The notes under the pieces: generated by a model
What the model was told of the DNA's origin: nothing
What the model saw: the letters and a program-made list of their open reading frames with translations, nothing else
Database searches by the model: none
In this document: piece after piece, positions 1 to 8,002 of the stretch
Position numbering within the stretch: the first letter of the stretch is position 1
Layout: every line of letters starts with the position of its first letter
NCBI RefSeq assembly: GCF_001426885.1
Contig: NZ_LMFP01000013.1
Location: 382,763-446,762, forward strand
DNA from: Pelomonas sp. Root1444
Lineage (GTDB): Bacteria; Pseudomonadota; Gammaproteobacteria; Burkholderiales; Burkholderiaceae_C
Direction: 5' to 3'
DNA: 64,000 nucleotides
Program-made: the position numbers and the translations under genes

Positions 1-27
1 AATCCCGGCAAGATCTTTGTGAACTGA
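1..27 (+). CDS. 3' end of a gene entering from the left
   Basis: The first 27 bases read NPGKIFVN followed by TGA in the frame leading to the next gene. The tail NPGKIF is typical of the C-terminus of FAD-linked oxidases of the GlcD/D-lactate dehydrogenase type, but eight residues cannot prove it. The stop lies 14 bases before the next start, so the two genes are probably co-transcribed. Confidence 0.4.
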   Translation, partial: NPGKIFVN

Positions 28-41
28 AAGAAGGAAACAGC

Positions 42-434
42 GTGTTCAACCACATCATGGTCGGCAGCAACGACATCGAACGCAGCAAGCGCTTCTACGA
101 CGCGGTGCTGGCCGTGCTGGGCGCACCGGCGGGCTTTCCCAACACGGCGCCGTCCGGCCACCAGCGGGTGTTCTACCGCCATGCGGGCAACAGCTTCGGC
201 ATCAGCCAGCCCATCAACGGCGAGCCGGCCTGCCATGCGAACGGTGGCACGATCGGCTTCAAGTGCGAATCGGCCGAGCAGGTGAAGGCGTTCCATGACG
301 CGGCCGTGGCGCATGGCGGCCAGTCCATCGAAGAGCCGCCGGGCCTGCGCGATGGTTCCCTGGGCCCGATGCACCTGGCCTATGTACGCGACCCCGACGG
401 CAACAAGCTGTGCGCGGTCTACCGCGTCAAGTAG
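42..434 (+). CDS. VOC family (glyoxalase/bleomycin-resistance fold) protein
   Basis: A 130-residue single-domain VOC protein. It begins FNHIMVGSNDIERSKRFYDAVL, typical of the first beta-alpha-beta unit with a metal-ligand histidine, and ends with the family signature RDPDGNKLCAVY. The glutamate usually found near the end (NKIEAV) is a cysteine here, so classical metal-dependent glyoxalase I activity is doubtful. The GTG start at 42 is preceded by an AAGGA ribosome site. It follows the partial upstream gene closely and is bounded by a strong terminator. Substrate unknown; a cytosolic dioxygenase, isomerase or binding protein are all possible in this superfamily. Confidence 0.8.
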   Translation: MFNHIMVGSNDIERSKRFYDAVLAVLGAPAGFPNTAPSGHQRVFYRHAGNSFGISQPINGEPACHANGGTIGFKCESAEQVKAFHDAAVAHGGQSIEEPPGLRDGSLGPMHLAYVRDPDGNKLCAVYRVK

Positions 435-443
435 CCCATGAAA

Positions 444-465
444 AACGCCGCCCGAGGGCGGCGTT
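444..465. terminator. Bidirectional rho-independent-type terminator
   Basis: Perfect 10-base inverted repeat AACGCCGCCC / GGGCGGCGTT with a very short loop and A/T-rich flanks (AAA on the left, TTCCT on the right). It sits between the stop of the VOC gene (434) and the stop of the convergent receptor gene (487) and can serve both. Confidence 0.85.
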
Positions 466-486
466 CCTGTCGTCGGCAGACGGTCT

Positions 487-2706
487 TCAGAACATCGCCT
501 TGAACTGCACGCCGTACGTGCGCGGGTCGTTGATGAAGCCGGTCAGGTTGTTGAAGTCGATGCCACCCGTGACGCGGACCTGGTTGGTCAGGTTGCGCAC
601 GAAGCCGGCGGCCTCGTACTTGCCGTTGCCCCAGATGTAGCCCGCGCGCAGGCCGCCTTCGGTCAGGCTCTTGCCGGTGAACTCGGTGGCCTCGTACAGG
701 AAGAAGTTGACCTTGGAGCGGTACGCCCAGTCGGTGTAGACGTAGACCTCGTCGCCGCTGGCCAGCGGGATGCTGTAGCGGGCGGTCAGGTTGGCCGTCC
801 ACTTGGGCGCGTTGGGCAGCGGGTTGCCGTCCACCATCGCGTTGCCGTTGACGATGGGGTCCAGCACCGTCGGGTAGGTCCTGGGCTGTCCGAACGGCGC
901 CGTGTTGAGCGAGCCGCCCGGCGGCACGCCGAGGCCGGCGTCCTTGATCTTCGTGTTGTTCAGCGAGCCGCCGAACGTGACCAGGAAGTCCGGCGTGATC
1001 AGCGCTTCCAGGTTCAGTTCGGCACCGCTGCCGGTGGCCTTCTGCGCGTTGAGCAGGCGGGTGGCGTTGTTGCTGCCGCCGACCGCGGTGAGCTGCAGGT
1101 CCTTGACGGTGTAGGTGAACAGCGAGCCCGACAGGCGCAGCGTGCGCTTGAGCAGTTCGCTCTTGAAGCCGATCTCGTAGGAGTTCACGCTCTCCGGGCC
1201 GGCTTGCGACTGGCCCGCGAAGGCCGATGCGTTCTGCATGGACGACGCGCGGAAGCCGTTGGCATAGCGCGCGTAGAGGTTGGTCGTCGCGTCCAGCTTG
1301 TAGGTGGCGGACAGGTCGCCGCTCCACTTGCCGTCGTCCGTGCTGGCGGTGGTGCCAGCGGAGGTGTTGAACCCGCCGGAGCCGGCGTGGGTCGTGGACA
1401 GGTCCTTCTTGTCCTTCGTGTAGCGCAGGCCGCCGCGCAGCGTGATGTCCTTGCTGACGGCGTAGTTCACCGAACCGAACGCAGCCCAGGCCTTGTTGGT
1501 CTGCGCGGTGTAGATGTGATCGACGTCGGCGTGGGTCGTCGTGTCGTAGCCGATGTTGTCTATCGTGTACTTCTCGTCGAAGGCATACATGCCGGCCTGC
1601 CAGCTCAGCGGGCTGCTGGTGTTGGACTCCAGGCGGACTTCCTGCGTCAGCTGGCGGTGGCCGTTCATGCCGCTGCCGGTCTCGGACTGGAAGGGGATGC
1701 CGGGCGCGCCCGGCACGCCGCCGTCGATGTCGCCGCGCGACAGCGGCTTCACGTGCTCGTAGCCGGTGATCGAGTAGATGTTGACGCCGTCCAGCGACCA
1801 CTTCAGGCGCAGGCTGCCGCCGCTCTGCTTCAACGTCTGCGCGTTGACGCCGTTGAAGGCGACGGTGTCGTTGCTGAAGCCGTCGGCCAGGTCGTTCGTG
1901 CCACGCTTGATGGCGTTGGCACGGAACAGGCGCGGGCTGCCGTCCAGGTCACGGAAGTGCACATTGGCCAGCGCGCTGAACTGCTTGTGCGGCTCGTACA
2001 GCACCTGGGCGCGCACGGCGCTGTCGCGGTAGCCTTCGGTCTTGGGCGTGGCGGCGTTGGCAGCCGTGTTGTCCACCCAGTCGCTGCGGCGCTGGGTCTG
2101 CGCGGAGATGCGGGCGGCCCAGTCGTCGGACAGTGGCAGGTTGGCGGCACCTTCGAGGTTGAGGGTGCCGAAGTTGCCGATGGTGGCGCTGACGTAGCCG
2201 TCCCGCTTCTGGCTCGGCTTGACGGAGTCGAACTTGACGACGCCGGCCGGCGTGTTGCGGCCGAACAGCGTGCCCTGGGGGCCGGCCACCACTTCCACCG
2301 CGGCGGTGTCGAAGATGGGGAAGCCCTTCAGGATGGGGTTCTCCTGGATCACGTCGTCGACGATGACGCTGACGGGTTGCGAGGCGTTGAGACGGAAGTC
2401 GGTGTTGCCGTAGCCGCGGATGTAGAAGCGCGGGAAGGCGCGGCCGAAGCTGGACTCGATGTTCAGGCTGGGCACGCGGCCGGACAGGAAGCGCAGGTCC
2501 TGGCCGCCGGAGGCCAGCACGTCGAGCCGCTCGCCGCTGATCTTGGAGACGGCGTTCGGCACGTCCTTGATGTTCTCGGCACGGCGCTCGGCCGTGATGA
2601 CGACGGTTTCGAGCTGGCTGCGGTCTTTGGCCGGCGTTTCTTGGGCCAGGGCAGGCAGGGCGGTGCTCAGGGCGAGGGCCAGGAGGCTGAGGCGCGGTAC
2701 GTTCAT
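487..2706 (-). CDS. TonB-dependent outer-membrane receptor
   Basis: A 739-residue outer-membrane receptor. A Sec signal peptide (cleavage expected after LPALAQ) is followed by the TonB box ETVVITA, the plug domain (about residues 40-160, with the motif GTLFGRNTPAGVV) and a long beta-barrel ending in the aromatic FKAMF that barrel-assembly machinery recognises. It takes up a ligand using TonB energy. The plug resembles receptors of the sphingomonad/Xanthomonas type more than siderophore receptors of enterics; the ligand cannot be told. Start ATG 2706 was chosen because it gives a clean signal peptide and follows CTGGAG. No exbB/exbD/tonB or binding-protein genes are adjacent. Confidence 0.93.
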   Translation of the reverse strand: MNVPRLSLLALALSTALPALAQETPAKDRSQLETVVITAERRAENIKDVPNAVSKISGERLDVLASGGQDLRFLSGRVPSLNIESSFGRAFPRFYIRGYGNTDFRLNASQPVSVIVDDVIQENPILKGFPIFDTAAVEVVAGPQGTLFGRNTPAGVVKFDSVKPSQKRDGYVSATIGNFGTLNLEGAANLPLSDDWAARISAQTQRRSDWVDNTAANAATPKTEGYRDSAVRAQVLYEPHKQFSALANVHFRDLDGSPRLFRANAIKRGTNDLADGFSNDTVAFNGVNAQTLKQSGGSLRLKWSLDGVNIYSITGYEHVKPLSRGDIDGGVPGAPGIPFQSETGSGMNGHRQLTQEVRLESNTSSPLSWQAGMYAFDEKYTIDNIGYDTTTHADVDHIYTAQTNKAWAAFGSVNYAVSKDITLRGGLRYTKDKKDLSTTHAGSGGFNTSAGTTASTDDGKWSGDLSATYKLDATTNLYARYANGFRASSMQNASAFAGQSQAGPESVNSYEIGFKSELLKRTLRLSGSLFTYTVKDLQLTAVGGSNNATRLLNAQKATGSGAELNLEALITPDFLVTFGGSLNNTKIKDAGLGVPPGGSLNTAPFGQPRTYPTVLDPIVNGNAMVDGNPLPNAPKWTANLTARYSIPLASGDEVYVYTDWAYRSKVNFFLYEATEFTGKSLTEGGLRAGYIWGNGKYEAAGFVRNLTNQVRVTGGIDFNNLTGFINDPRTYGVQFKAMF

Positions 2707-2996
2707 CAAACAACGACTCCAGAAAGAAAAACGGCCCCCATTGCAGGGCCGGCGGCGATTGTGCGGACCGCGCCGGGCCGCAACGGCGTTCGCGCCGGTG
2801 TTGTTGCGCAAGTCTGACGGGATGGTCAGTTTCTAGACGGGCGCCCCTGGTGCGGCTGCACCAGCCCTGAGGCGGCGCGCACCAGAACGCGGCATGCCGC
2901 GTCGGTCGAAAGCGCGCGGCCTTCTCGCTTGTCCGCCGGGTGACGCGGCCCCGCTGGGCGCATGCCGCCAGCAACGATGACCGCAGAATGGCGCGC
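2707..2996. other. Divergent intergenic region, receptor / beta-lactamase
   Basis: About 290 bases between two divergent starts. It holds a 7-base inverted repeat CTGGTGC/GCACCAG with a 4-base loop (2847-2864). No AmpR-type gene and no clear sigma-70 promoter could be picked out. I see no gene here. Confidence 0.4.
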
Positions 2997-3869
2997 ATGA
3001 TGCAACGTCGTTCTTCCCTCACCCTGCTCGCCGGGCTCGCCGGCATGACGTGGACCACCGCCGCGCACGCCGGGCCGTCTGCCGGCTTTGCCGCGCTGGA
3101 GCGCCGCGTGGGCGGCCGGCTCGGCTTCTTCGCGCTGGACACCGGCAGCGGCCGCACGCTGGCGCACCGCGCCGACGAACGCTTTGCGACGGCGTCCACC
3201 TTCAAGATCCTCCTCGCCGCGCGCGTGGCCCACGGCGTGGACACCGGGCGCTGGCGCTGGGACGACGAAGTGCCGCTGCAGGCGAGCGACCGCGTGGCGC
3301 ACGCCCCCGCGTTCGACCGCCTGCTGCCGCGCGGCCGTGCGACGCTGGCCGAGCTGGTGCAGGGCATCGTCGTCGAGAGCGACAACCCCTGCGCCAACCT
3401 GCTGCTGCGCCGCTGTTGCGACGCGCCAGCGGGGCTGACGGCCTGGCTGCGCGAGCAAGGCGACACCGTCACGCGGCTGGACCGCTGGGAGCTGGCGCTG
3501 AACGAGAACGCGCCCGGCGACCCGCGCGACACCAGCACGCCGCGCGCGTTCGCCACCACGCTGCAGCACCTGCTGCTGGGCCGTGGCCTCAAGCGGGCCA
3601 GCCAGGCACGGCTGTGGGCCGACATGCAGGCCTCGCGCACGGGCCTGGAGCGCCTGCGCGCCGGCGTGCCCGGTGCGGACTGGCGGGTGCTGGACAAGAC
3701 CGGCACCGGCAACCGCGGCGCCGTCAACGACGTGGCGCTGGTCTTCCCGCCGCACGGCCGCGCGCCCTGGGTGGTCGCGGCCTTCCAGTCGGGCTCGGGG
3801 GCGCCCACCGACGACTTGTCGGCCGTGCACGCGGACGTGATGCGACGGCTCGTCCAGACCTGGGCCTGA
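2997..3869 (+). CDS. bla: Class A serine beta-lactamase
   Basis: A 290-residue periplasmic beta-lactamase that hydrolyses the beta-lactam ring through an acyl-serine intermediate. All class A landmarks are present near their standard positions: STFK (Ser67, Lys70), SDN (128-130), the omega-loop general base in WELALNENAPGD (Glu165), and KTG (234-236). The N-terminus MMQRRSSLTLLAGLAG with cleavage after AHA is a signal peptide; the twin arginine makes Tat export possible, as for some Burkholderia PenI enzymes (family knowledge). ATG 2988 and ATG 3000 are alternative starts; no strong ribosome site decides. The regulator gene begins 2 bases after its stop. The spectrum cannot be read from the sequence. 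Confidence 0.93.
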   Translation: MMQRRSSLTLLAGLAGMTWTTAAHAGPSAGFAALERRVGGRLGFFALDTGSGRTLAHRADERFATASTFKILLAARVAHGVDTGRWRWDDEVPLQASDRVAHAPAFDRLLPRGRATLAELVQGIVVESDNPCANLLLRRCCDAPAGLTAWLREQGDTVTRLDRWELALNENAPGDPRDTSTPRAFATTLQHLLLGRGLKRASQARLWADMQASRTGLERLRAGVPGADWRVLDKTGTGNRGAVNDVALVFPPHGRAPWVVAAFQSGSGAPTDDLSAVHADVMRRLVQTWA

Positions 3870-3871
3870 CC

Positions 3872-4771
3872 ATGGCCGACAACGCCAGCCGCCGGCAGTA
3901 CGAGGCGCGCATGCACCGCGTGCAGGCCCACATCGACCGCCACTTGGACGCGCCGCTGGACCTGGAGGCGCTGGCCGCCGTCGCGCACTTCTCGCCCTAC
4001 CATTTCCACCGCCTCTTCCTGGCCTGGACCGGCCAGACGCTGGGCGATTACCTGGCGCGCCGCCGGCTGGAAAAGGCGGCGCAACGGCTGCGCGGCCAGC
4101 CGGATTCCACCGTGCTGAGCATCGCGCTCAGCGTGGGCTACGGCTCTGCGGAGGCCTTCTCGCGCGCCTTCAAGGCGCGTTTCGGCCTGCCGCCTGCGCA
4201 ATGGCGCAATCACGATCAGGCCGATAGCAATCTCGATCAAGCCGGCGCCGCGCCCGACGCGGAACATGGCCTCTTCCGCAACCCCGGCGAAGGAGATCCC
4301 GTGAACGTCCGCCTCATCGACCGCTCCCCCGTGCGCATGGGCTATCTGCGCTACCAAGGCGCCTATGGCCCTGCCCTCGGCCGCTTCTGGGCCGAGACCT
4401 TCAACCCCTGGCTGGCGACGCAGAACCTTGGGGCCGTGTCGCGCTTCGGCATCAGCCATGACGACCCCAGCCTCGTGCCACCCGAGCAATGCCGCTACGA
4501 CTGCGGCGTGGCCGTGCCGCCCGACTGGGTGCCCAACGGCGGCGCTCTCGTCACCGAGCTGCCCGGCGGCCGCTATGCCGCGCTGGACTTCGAAGGCACC
4601 GCCGCCGACATCGGCGCGGCCTGGCAGGCCATGATGGGCCGCTGGCTGCCCGGCAGCGGCCTGCAGCTGGATGCGCGGCCTTGCTTCGAGCACTACGGGC
4701 CAGCGGCGAAGTTCGACTACCGCACCGGGGTGTTCGACTGCGAGCTGTGCATCCCCGTCGCGCCGCTGTGA
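3872..4771 (+). CDS. AraC-family regulator with GyrI-like ligand-binding domain
   Basis: A 299-residue transcription factor of the Rob/SoxS-with-GyrI architecture. An N-terminal AraC double helix-turn-helix (about residues 8-108, with HFSPYHFHRLF and the second HTH ending in FGLPPAQWR) is followed by a charged linker and a GyrI-like small-molecule-binding domain (about 145-299, starting at VNVRLIDRSPVRMGYLRYQG). Such domains bind hydrophobic drugs and activate resistance genes. It starts 2 bases after the beta-lactamase stop, so both are almost certainly on one mRNA and it may control the beta-lactamase. Confidence 0.9.
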   Translation: MADNASRRQYEARMHRVQAHIDRHLDAPLDLEALAAVAHFSPYHFHRLFLAWTGQTLGDYLARRRLEKAAQRLRGQPDSTVLSIALSVGYGSAEAFSRAFKARFGLPPAQWRNHDQADSNLDQAGAAPDAEHGLFRNPGEGDPVNVRLIDRSPVRMGYLRYQGAYGPALGRFWAETFNPWLATQNLGAVSRFGISHDDPSLVPPEQCRYDCGVAVPPDWVPNGGALVTELPGGRYAALDFEGTAADIGAAWQAMMGRWLPGSGLQLDARPCFEHYGPAAKFDYRTGVFDCELCIPVAPL

Positions 4772-4794
4772 CGACGGCTGCCGGCTTGGAAAGG

Positions 4795-5394
4795 ATGGAC
4801 TTCAAGAAAACGCTGAAGCCTTTCTATCAAGCGTCCGCGATGCGCATCGCCGAGGTCGACGTGCCGGAGATGAACTACCTGATGATCGACGGCAGTGGCG
4901 ACCCGAACACGTCGAGCGGGTATGCGCAGGCGGTCGAGGCGCTGTTCTCCGTGTCGTACACCGCGAAATTCATGGCCAGGCAGGGGCCGCAAGCCGTTGA
5001 CTACGCGGTCATGCCGCTGGAAGGCCTGTGGTGGGCGGAGGACCTGTCGGCCTTTGCGATGAACGACCGGCGCGGCTGGCAATGGACCATGATGGTGATG
5101 CAGCCGCCCATCGTCACGGCTGAGCTGCTTGCGCAGGCGATCAGCGCCGTGCAGCGAAAGAAGAACCTGCCAGGCTTGCAGAAGCTGCGTGTGTCCGCGT
5201 TCGCGGAAGGCAGATGCGCCCAGGTGCTGCACGTCGGCCCGTTCACCGAGGAAGGGCCGACCATCGAGCGGCTGCACCGCTTCATCACGGCCAAAGGTGC
5301 GCTGCGCGGCAAGCACCACGAGATCTATCTCTCGGACATCCGGCGTGCGGCGCCTGCGAACTGGAAGACCATCGTTCGCCAGCCCATGGCCTGA
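4795..5394 (+). CDS. GyrI-like small-molecule-binding domain protein
   Basis: A 199-residue stand-alone GyrI-like protein. The signature VPEMNYLMIDGSGDPN near residues 22-37 is shared with the family that contains drug-sequestering and hydrolysing GyrI-like proteins; the C-terminal half (LHVGPFTEEGPTIERLHRF) is also typical. It follows the AraC/GyrI gene by 23 bases. An in-frame GTG at 4768 would create a GTGA overlap with the previous stop and is a possible alternative start; ATG 4795 fits the usual N-terminus of homologues. It may bind the same class of compound as the regulator and act as a sink or enzyme. Confidence 0.85.
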   Translation: MDFKKTLKPFYQASAMRIAEVDVPEMNYLMIDGSGDPNTSSGYAQAVEALFSVSYTAKFMARQGPQAVDYAVMPLEGLWWAEDLSAFAMNDRRGWQWTMMVMQPPIVTAELLAQAISAVQRKKNLPGLQKLRVSAFAEGRCAQVLHVGPFTEEGPTIERLHRFITAKGALRGKHHEIYLSDIRRAAPANWKTIVRQPMA

Positions 5395-5419
5395 CGGCGA
5401 CGCTTCGTTGCGCGCCTAA

Positions 5420-5442
5420 GCATCGCCGCCGGATGGCGGTGC
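5420..5442. other. Hairpin between the GyrI and NIPSNAP genes
   Basis: Inverted repeat GCATCGCC / GGCGGTGC (one G-T wobble) with a 7-base loop, followed by no T-run. It could be a weak attenuator or an RNA-stabilising hairpin at an operon border. Confidence 0.3.
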
Positions 5443-5476
5443 ACAGTGCGGTTCATTGCCACAAGGAGCCGCCGCC

Positions 5477-5788
5477 ATGCCCGCCATCACCTGCTTCATC
5501 CGCTACGAACTGGACCCGCTGCAGCGCGAGGCCTTCCGTGAGTACGCCCAGGCCTGGGGCCGCATCATTCCGCGCCTGGGCGGCCGGCTGCTGGGCTACT
5601 GGCTGCCGTGGGAGGGCACGAATTACGAGGCCTGGGGCCTGGTGGGCTTCGACTCGCTGGCCGACTACGAGGCCTACCGTGCACGACTGAAGGCCGACCC
5701 CGAGGCGCGCGCCAACTTCGAGTTGGCGCAGAAGCGGAGCTTCATCCTGCGCGAGGAACGCACTTTCTGTGAGGATGTCCAGCCATGA
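5477..5788 (+). CDS. NIPSNAP family protein
   Basis: A 103-residue ferredoxin-like-fold protein of the NIPSNAP type, beginning [24 protein letters not shown] and carrying the [19 protein letters not shown] strand pair. These proteins are dimeric alpha-beta barrels whose bacterial functions are mostly unknown. The ATG at 5477 has AAGGAG nine bases upstream, so this start is secure. The stop overlaps the next start by ATGA, placing it first in a three-gene operon with an ABM-fold protein and an ArsR-type regulator. Confidence 0.85.
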   Translation: MPAITCFIRYELDPLQREAFREYAQAWGRIIPRLGGRLLGYWLPWEGTNYEAWGLVGFDSLADYEAYRARLKADPEARANFELAQKRSFILREERTFCEDVQP

Positions 5789-6108
5789 TCGCCGTCATCT
5801 TCGAAGTGCAACCCACGGCCGAGGGCCGCCAGGCCTACCTCGACCACGCCGCCGCGCTGAAGCCGCTGCTGGAGCGCATGGAGGGCTTCATCTCGGTGGA
5901 GCGCTTCCAGAGCCTCACCGCACCGGACAAGCTGCTGTCGCTGTCCTTCTGGCGCGACGAGGCCGCCGTGCGCGGCTGGCGTGAAATGGAGCGCCACCGC
6001 GAGGCCCAGGCGGCCGGCCGCAGCGGGTTGTTTGCGGACTACCGGCTGCGCGTGGCCCACGTCGTGCGCGACTACGGGCTGAACGAGCGCGAGCAGGTGC
6101 CGAGGTGA
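5785..6108 (+). CDS. Antibiotic biosynthesis monooxygenase (ABM) domain protein
   Basis: A 107-residue ABM/YgiN-like protein: [20 protein letters not shown] and the central [17 protein letters not shown] are hallmark segments. Family members are cofactor-free quinol monooxygenases or haem-degrading enzymes. No residues distinguish those roles here. It overlaps the preceding gene by ATGA and the following regulator by GTGA, so all three are translationally coupled. The pairing with a second dimeric alpha-beta barrel suggests the two act on related compounds. Confidence 0.85.
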   Translation: MIAVIFEVQPTAEGRQAYLDHAAALKPLLERMEGFISVERFQSLTAPDKLLSLSFWRDEAAVRGWREMERHREAQAAGRSGLFADYRLRVAHVVRDYGLNEREQVPR

Positions 6109-6830
6109 GCGCCGAACCGCGCCTGGCCCGCGTCGCCGCGGCGATCGCCGACCCGACACGGGCGCGTGTGCTGGCGCGGCTGCTGGACGGCCGCCTGCAC
6201 ACGGCGGGCGAGCTGGCGGCGCATGCGGGCGTGAGCGCGGCGACGATGTCGGCGCACCTGAAGCTGCTCGTCGACGAAGGCCTGGCGCGCGTGCGGCCGC
6301 AGGGGCGGCACCGCTACTTCGGCCTGGCGGACGGCGACGTAGCGCACGCGCTGGAGGCGCTGCTGCGCGTGGCGGACGGGCGTGATGCCGAACCCGCGGC
6401 CGACCTGCGCCGCTGGCAGAAGCCGGAGATGCGCGGGCTTCGGCATGCGCGCAGCTGCTACGGCCATCTGGCCGGCGAGCTGGGCGTGCGTTGGCGCGAG
6501 ACGCTGCTGGCCAAGGGCTGGGTGAAGGCGACGCCGGATGGGCGTTATGAACTCAGCGAAGCGGGCCGTGAGGCGCTGGCGCAGCTGACGCCGGAGGGCT
6601 TTGCGCAGTCGGGGCGAGCCCTCTACGACTGCGTGGACTGGTCCGAACGGCGCGATCACTTCGCCGGGCCATTGGCCGTGGCCTGGCTGGAAGCGATGTT
6701 GGCGCAGGGCTGGCTGCGGCGCGTGGAGGGCTCGCGCGAACTGGGCTTGACGCCGCGAGGGCGGCTGGCCCTGACGGACCGCATCTTCAGTGACGTGCCT
6801 ATTGCCAATCGCGAGCCGGCGCCGCTTTAG
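6105..6830 (+). CDS. ArsR-type winged-helix transcriptional regulator
   Basis: A 241-residue regulator. Residues 5-95 form an ArsR winged helix (IADPTRARVLARLLDG, then LAAHAGVSAATMSAHLKLLVDEGLA, recognition helix SAATMSAHLKLL). The C-terminal 140 residues are a second module seen in larger ArsR proteins (SCYGHLAGELGVRWRETLLAKGW). The classical metal-binding CxC of ArsR is absent, so a non-metal signal is likely. The GTG start overlaps the ABM gene stop. It probably represses its own operon. Confidence 0.88.
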   Translation: MSAEPRLARVAAAIADPTRARVLARLLDGRLHTAGELAAHAGVSAATMSAHLKLLVDEGLARVRPQGRHRYFGLADGDVAHALEALLRVADGRDAEPAADLRRWQKPEMRGLRHARSCYGHLAGELGVRWRETLLAKGWVKATPDGRYELSEAGREALAQLTPEGFAQSGRALYDCVDWSERRDHFAGPLAVAWLEAMLAQGWLRRVEGSRELGLTPRGRLALTDRIFSDVPIANREPAPL

Positions 6831-6909
6831 GCCTGGCTTTGTTGGCATAGTGCGCCGCTGCGATCGCAGCAGCCTTGCGGCGTCGCCGGCTCAACTCGGA
6901 GGATGAAAA

Positions 6910-7233
6910 ATGAATGCAGTCCTGGAAGGACAAATGGTGTATTGCCGAGGCTGCGGCAAGCAGATCCACGCCACCGCGTTGACTTGCCCGAACTGTGGCG
7001 CGCCTCAATCGGTGCAGGGGGTGTCGGACAAGAAGATCCTTCCGGCGTTTCTGCTGTGCTTCTTCGTGGGCTTCCTGGGGGTGCACCGCTTCTATGTCGG
7101 CAAGATCGGCACCGGTGTCCTGCAGATCCTGACCTTCGGGGGTCTGGGCATCTGGGTGCTGATCGACTTCATCATGATCCTGGTGAGCGCCTTCACCGAC
7201 AAGCAAGGCCGCAAACTCACCCAGTGGACATGA
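6910..7233 (+). CDS. Zinc-ribbon and TM2 domain membrane protein
   Basis: A 107-residue membrane protein. An N-terminal zinc ribbon (CRGCGKQ and CPNCGAP, residues 12-30) is followed by a TM2 domain with two transmembrane helices around the conserved LLCFFVGFLGVHRFYVGK, and GGLGIWVLIDFIMIL. TM2 proteins are small inner-membrane proteins of unknown role. A GGAGGA ribosome site lies 6 bases before ATG 6910. A 14-base palindrome GCTGCGATCGCAGC (6857-6870) sits upstream in the 79-base gap after the regulator. Confidence 0.9.
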   Translation: MNAVLEGQMVYCRGCGKQIHATALTCPNCGAPQSVQGVSDKKILPAFLLCFFVGFLGVHRFYVGKIGTGVLQILTFGGLGIWVLIDFIMILVSAFTDKQGRKLTQWT

Positions 7234-7308
7234 CAGCAGGCTCGGCCGTTCATGGTGTTCGCCCGTGAGGGCGGTCCCGCAGAGAATGGAATCACTGGGA
7301 GCGAGAAG

Positions 7309-7962
7309 ATGATCAAGCCGATGTGGATGGCCGCTTTGGCCCTGGGTTCGATGCCCGCGCTGGCGGCCGGCGCGTTGGACCCTTATCCGGTGTCCGTGTG
7401 GACGCGGGTGCTGTTCGGTGTGGACGGCAAGCCGGTCGAGTACACGGTGGTCGACGAGCCAAAGTACCCCGCCAAGTTCGTGGAGAACGTGAAGGTGCGC
7501 GTAGCGCAGGCAACGATCCAGCCGCCGCTGGTGGATGGCAAGCCGGTCACGCTGCGCTCGGGCGTCGAGATGCGGTTCACCGTGACGCCGAACGCCGACG
7601 GCGGTGGCTCGGTACGGGTCGACGGGCTGTCGGTGGGGCCGATTCCCATCCAGAGGTCTTTGGCTAGCTACCCGGCCGACATCGCTGCAAACGGTGGCTG
7701 GGAAGGGCAGGTGCTCGGCGTCTGCACGGTGGGCGTTCTTGGCCGCTGCAAGACGGTCGACGTGGTCGCGCAACCAGGAATGCCGGAAAGCGTGCGGCGC
7801 TATGCCAAGGCGTCGCTGGACGGCTGGGTGTTCGAGCCTCAGCAGGTCGATGGCAAGGCTGTCGAGTCGGAATACCGCCTGCTGATGTACCTCAACACGA
7901 TGGACACCACACCGGAGGACTTCCGGCAGGACAAGTTCGAGCGGCTGCTGAAGAAGAAGTGA
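7309..7962 (+). CDS. Exported protein with TonB C-terminal-like domain
   Basis: A 217-residue protein with a Sec signal peptide (MIKPMWMAALALGSMPALAAG). The C-terminal part (PGMPESVRRYAKASLDGWVFEPQQVDGKAV) resembles the TonB C-terminal fold, but there is no N-terminal anchor or proline-rich spacer like that of TonB itself. It is therefore probably a periplasmic TonB-C-fold protein of unknown role. Start ATG 7309 follows GGGAG. It converges with the spoVR-like gene. Confidence 0.75.
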   Translation: MIKPMWMAALALGSMPALAAGALDPYPVSVWTRVLFGVDGKPVEYTVVDEPKYPAKFVENVKVRVAQATIQPPLVDGKPVTLRSGVEMRFTVTPNADGGGSVRVDGLSVGPIPIQRSLASYPADIAANGGWEGQVLGVCTVGVLGRCKTVDVVAQPGMPESVRRYAKASLDGWVFEPQQVDGKAVESEYRLLMYLNTMDTTPEDFRQDKFERLLKKK

Positions 7963-7982
7963 GCCGGTCGCGCCCGCGGCCG

Positions 7983-8001
7983 GCCAGCGTTTGAAGCTGG
8001 C
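7983..8001. terminator. Hairpin between convergent genes
   Basis: Inverted repeat GCCAGC / GCTGGC with a 7-base loop in the 40-base gap between two convergent stops. No T-run follows, so assignment as a terminator is tentative. Confidence 0.35.
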
Positions 8002-8002
8002 G

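Noticed and set aside
2826..3830. 334-codon minus-strand frame opposite the beta-lactamase
   Set aside because: Shadow; the plus-strand frame has every class A catalytic motif.
1949..4693. 914-codon open frame on the minus strand
   Set aside because: Runs across the receptor, beta-lactamase and AraC genes in a wrong frame; the true genes explain the region.
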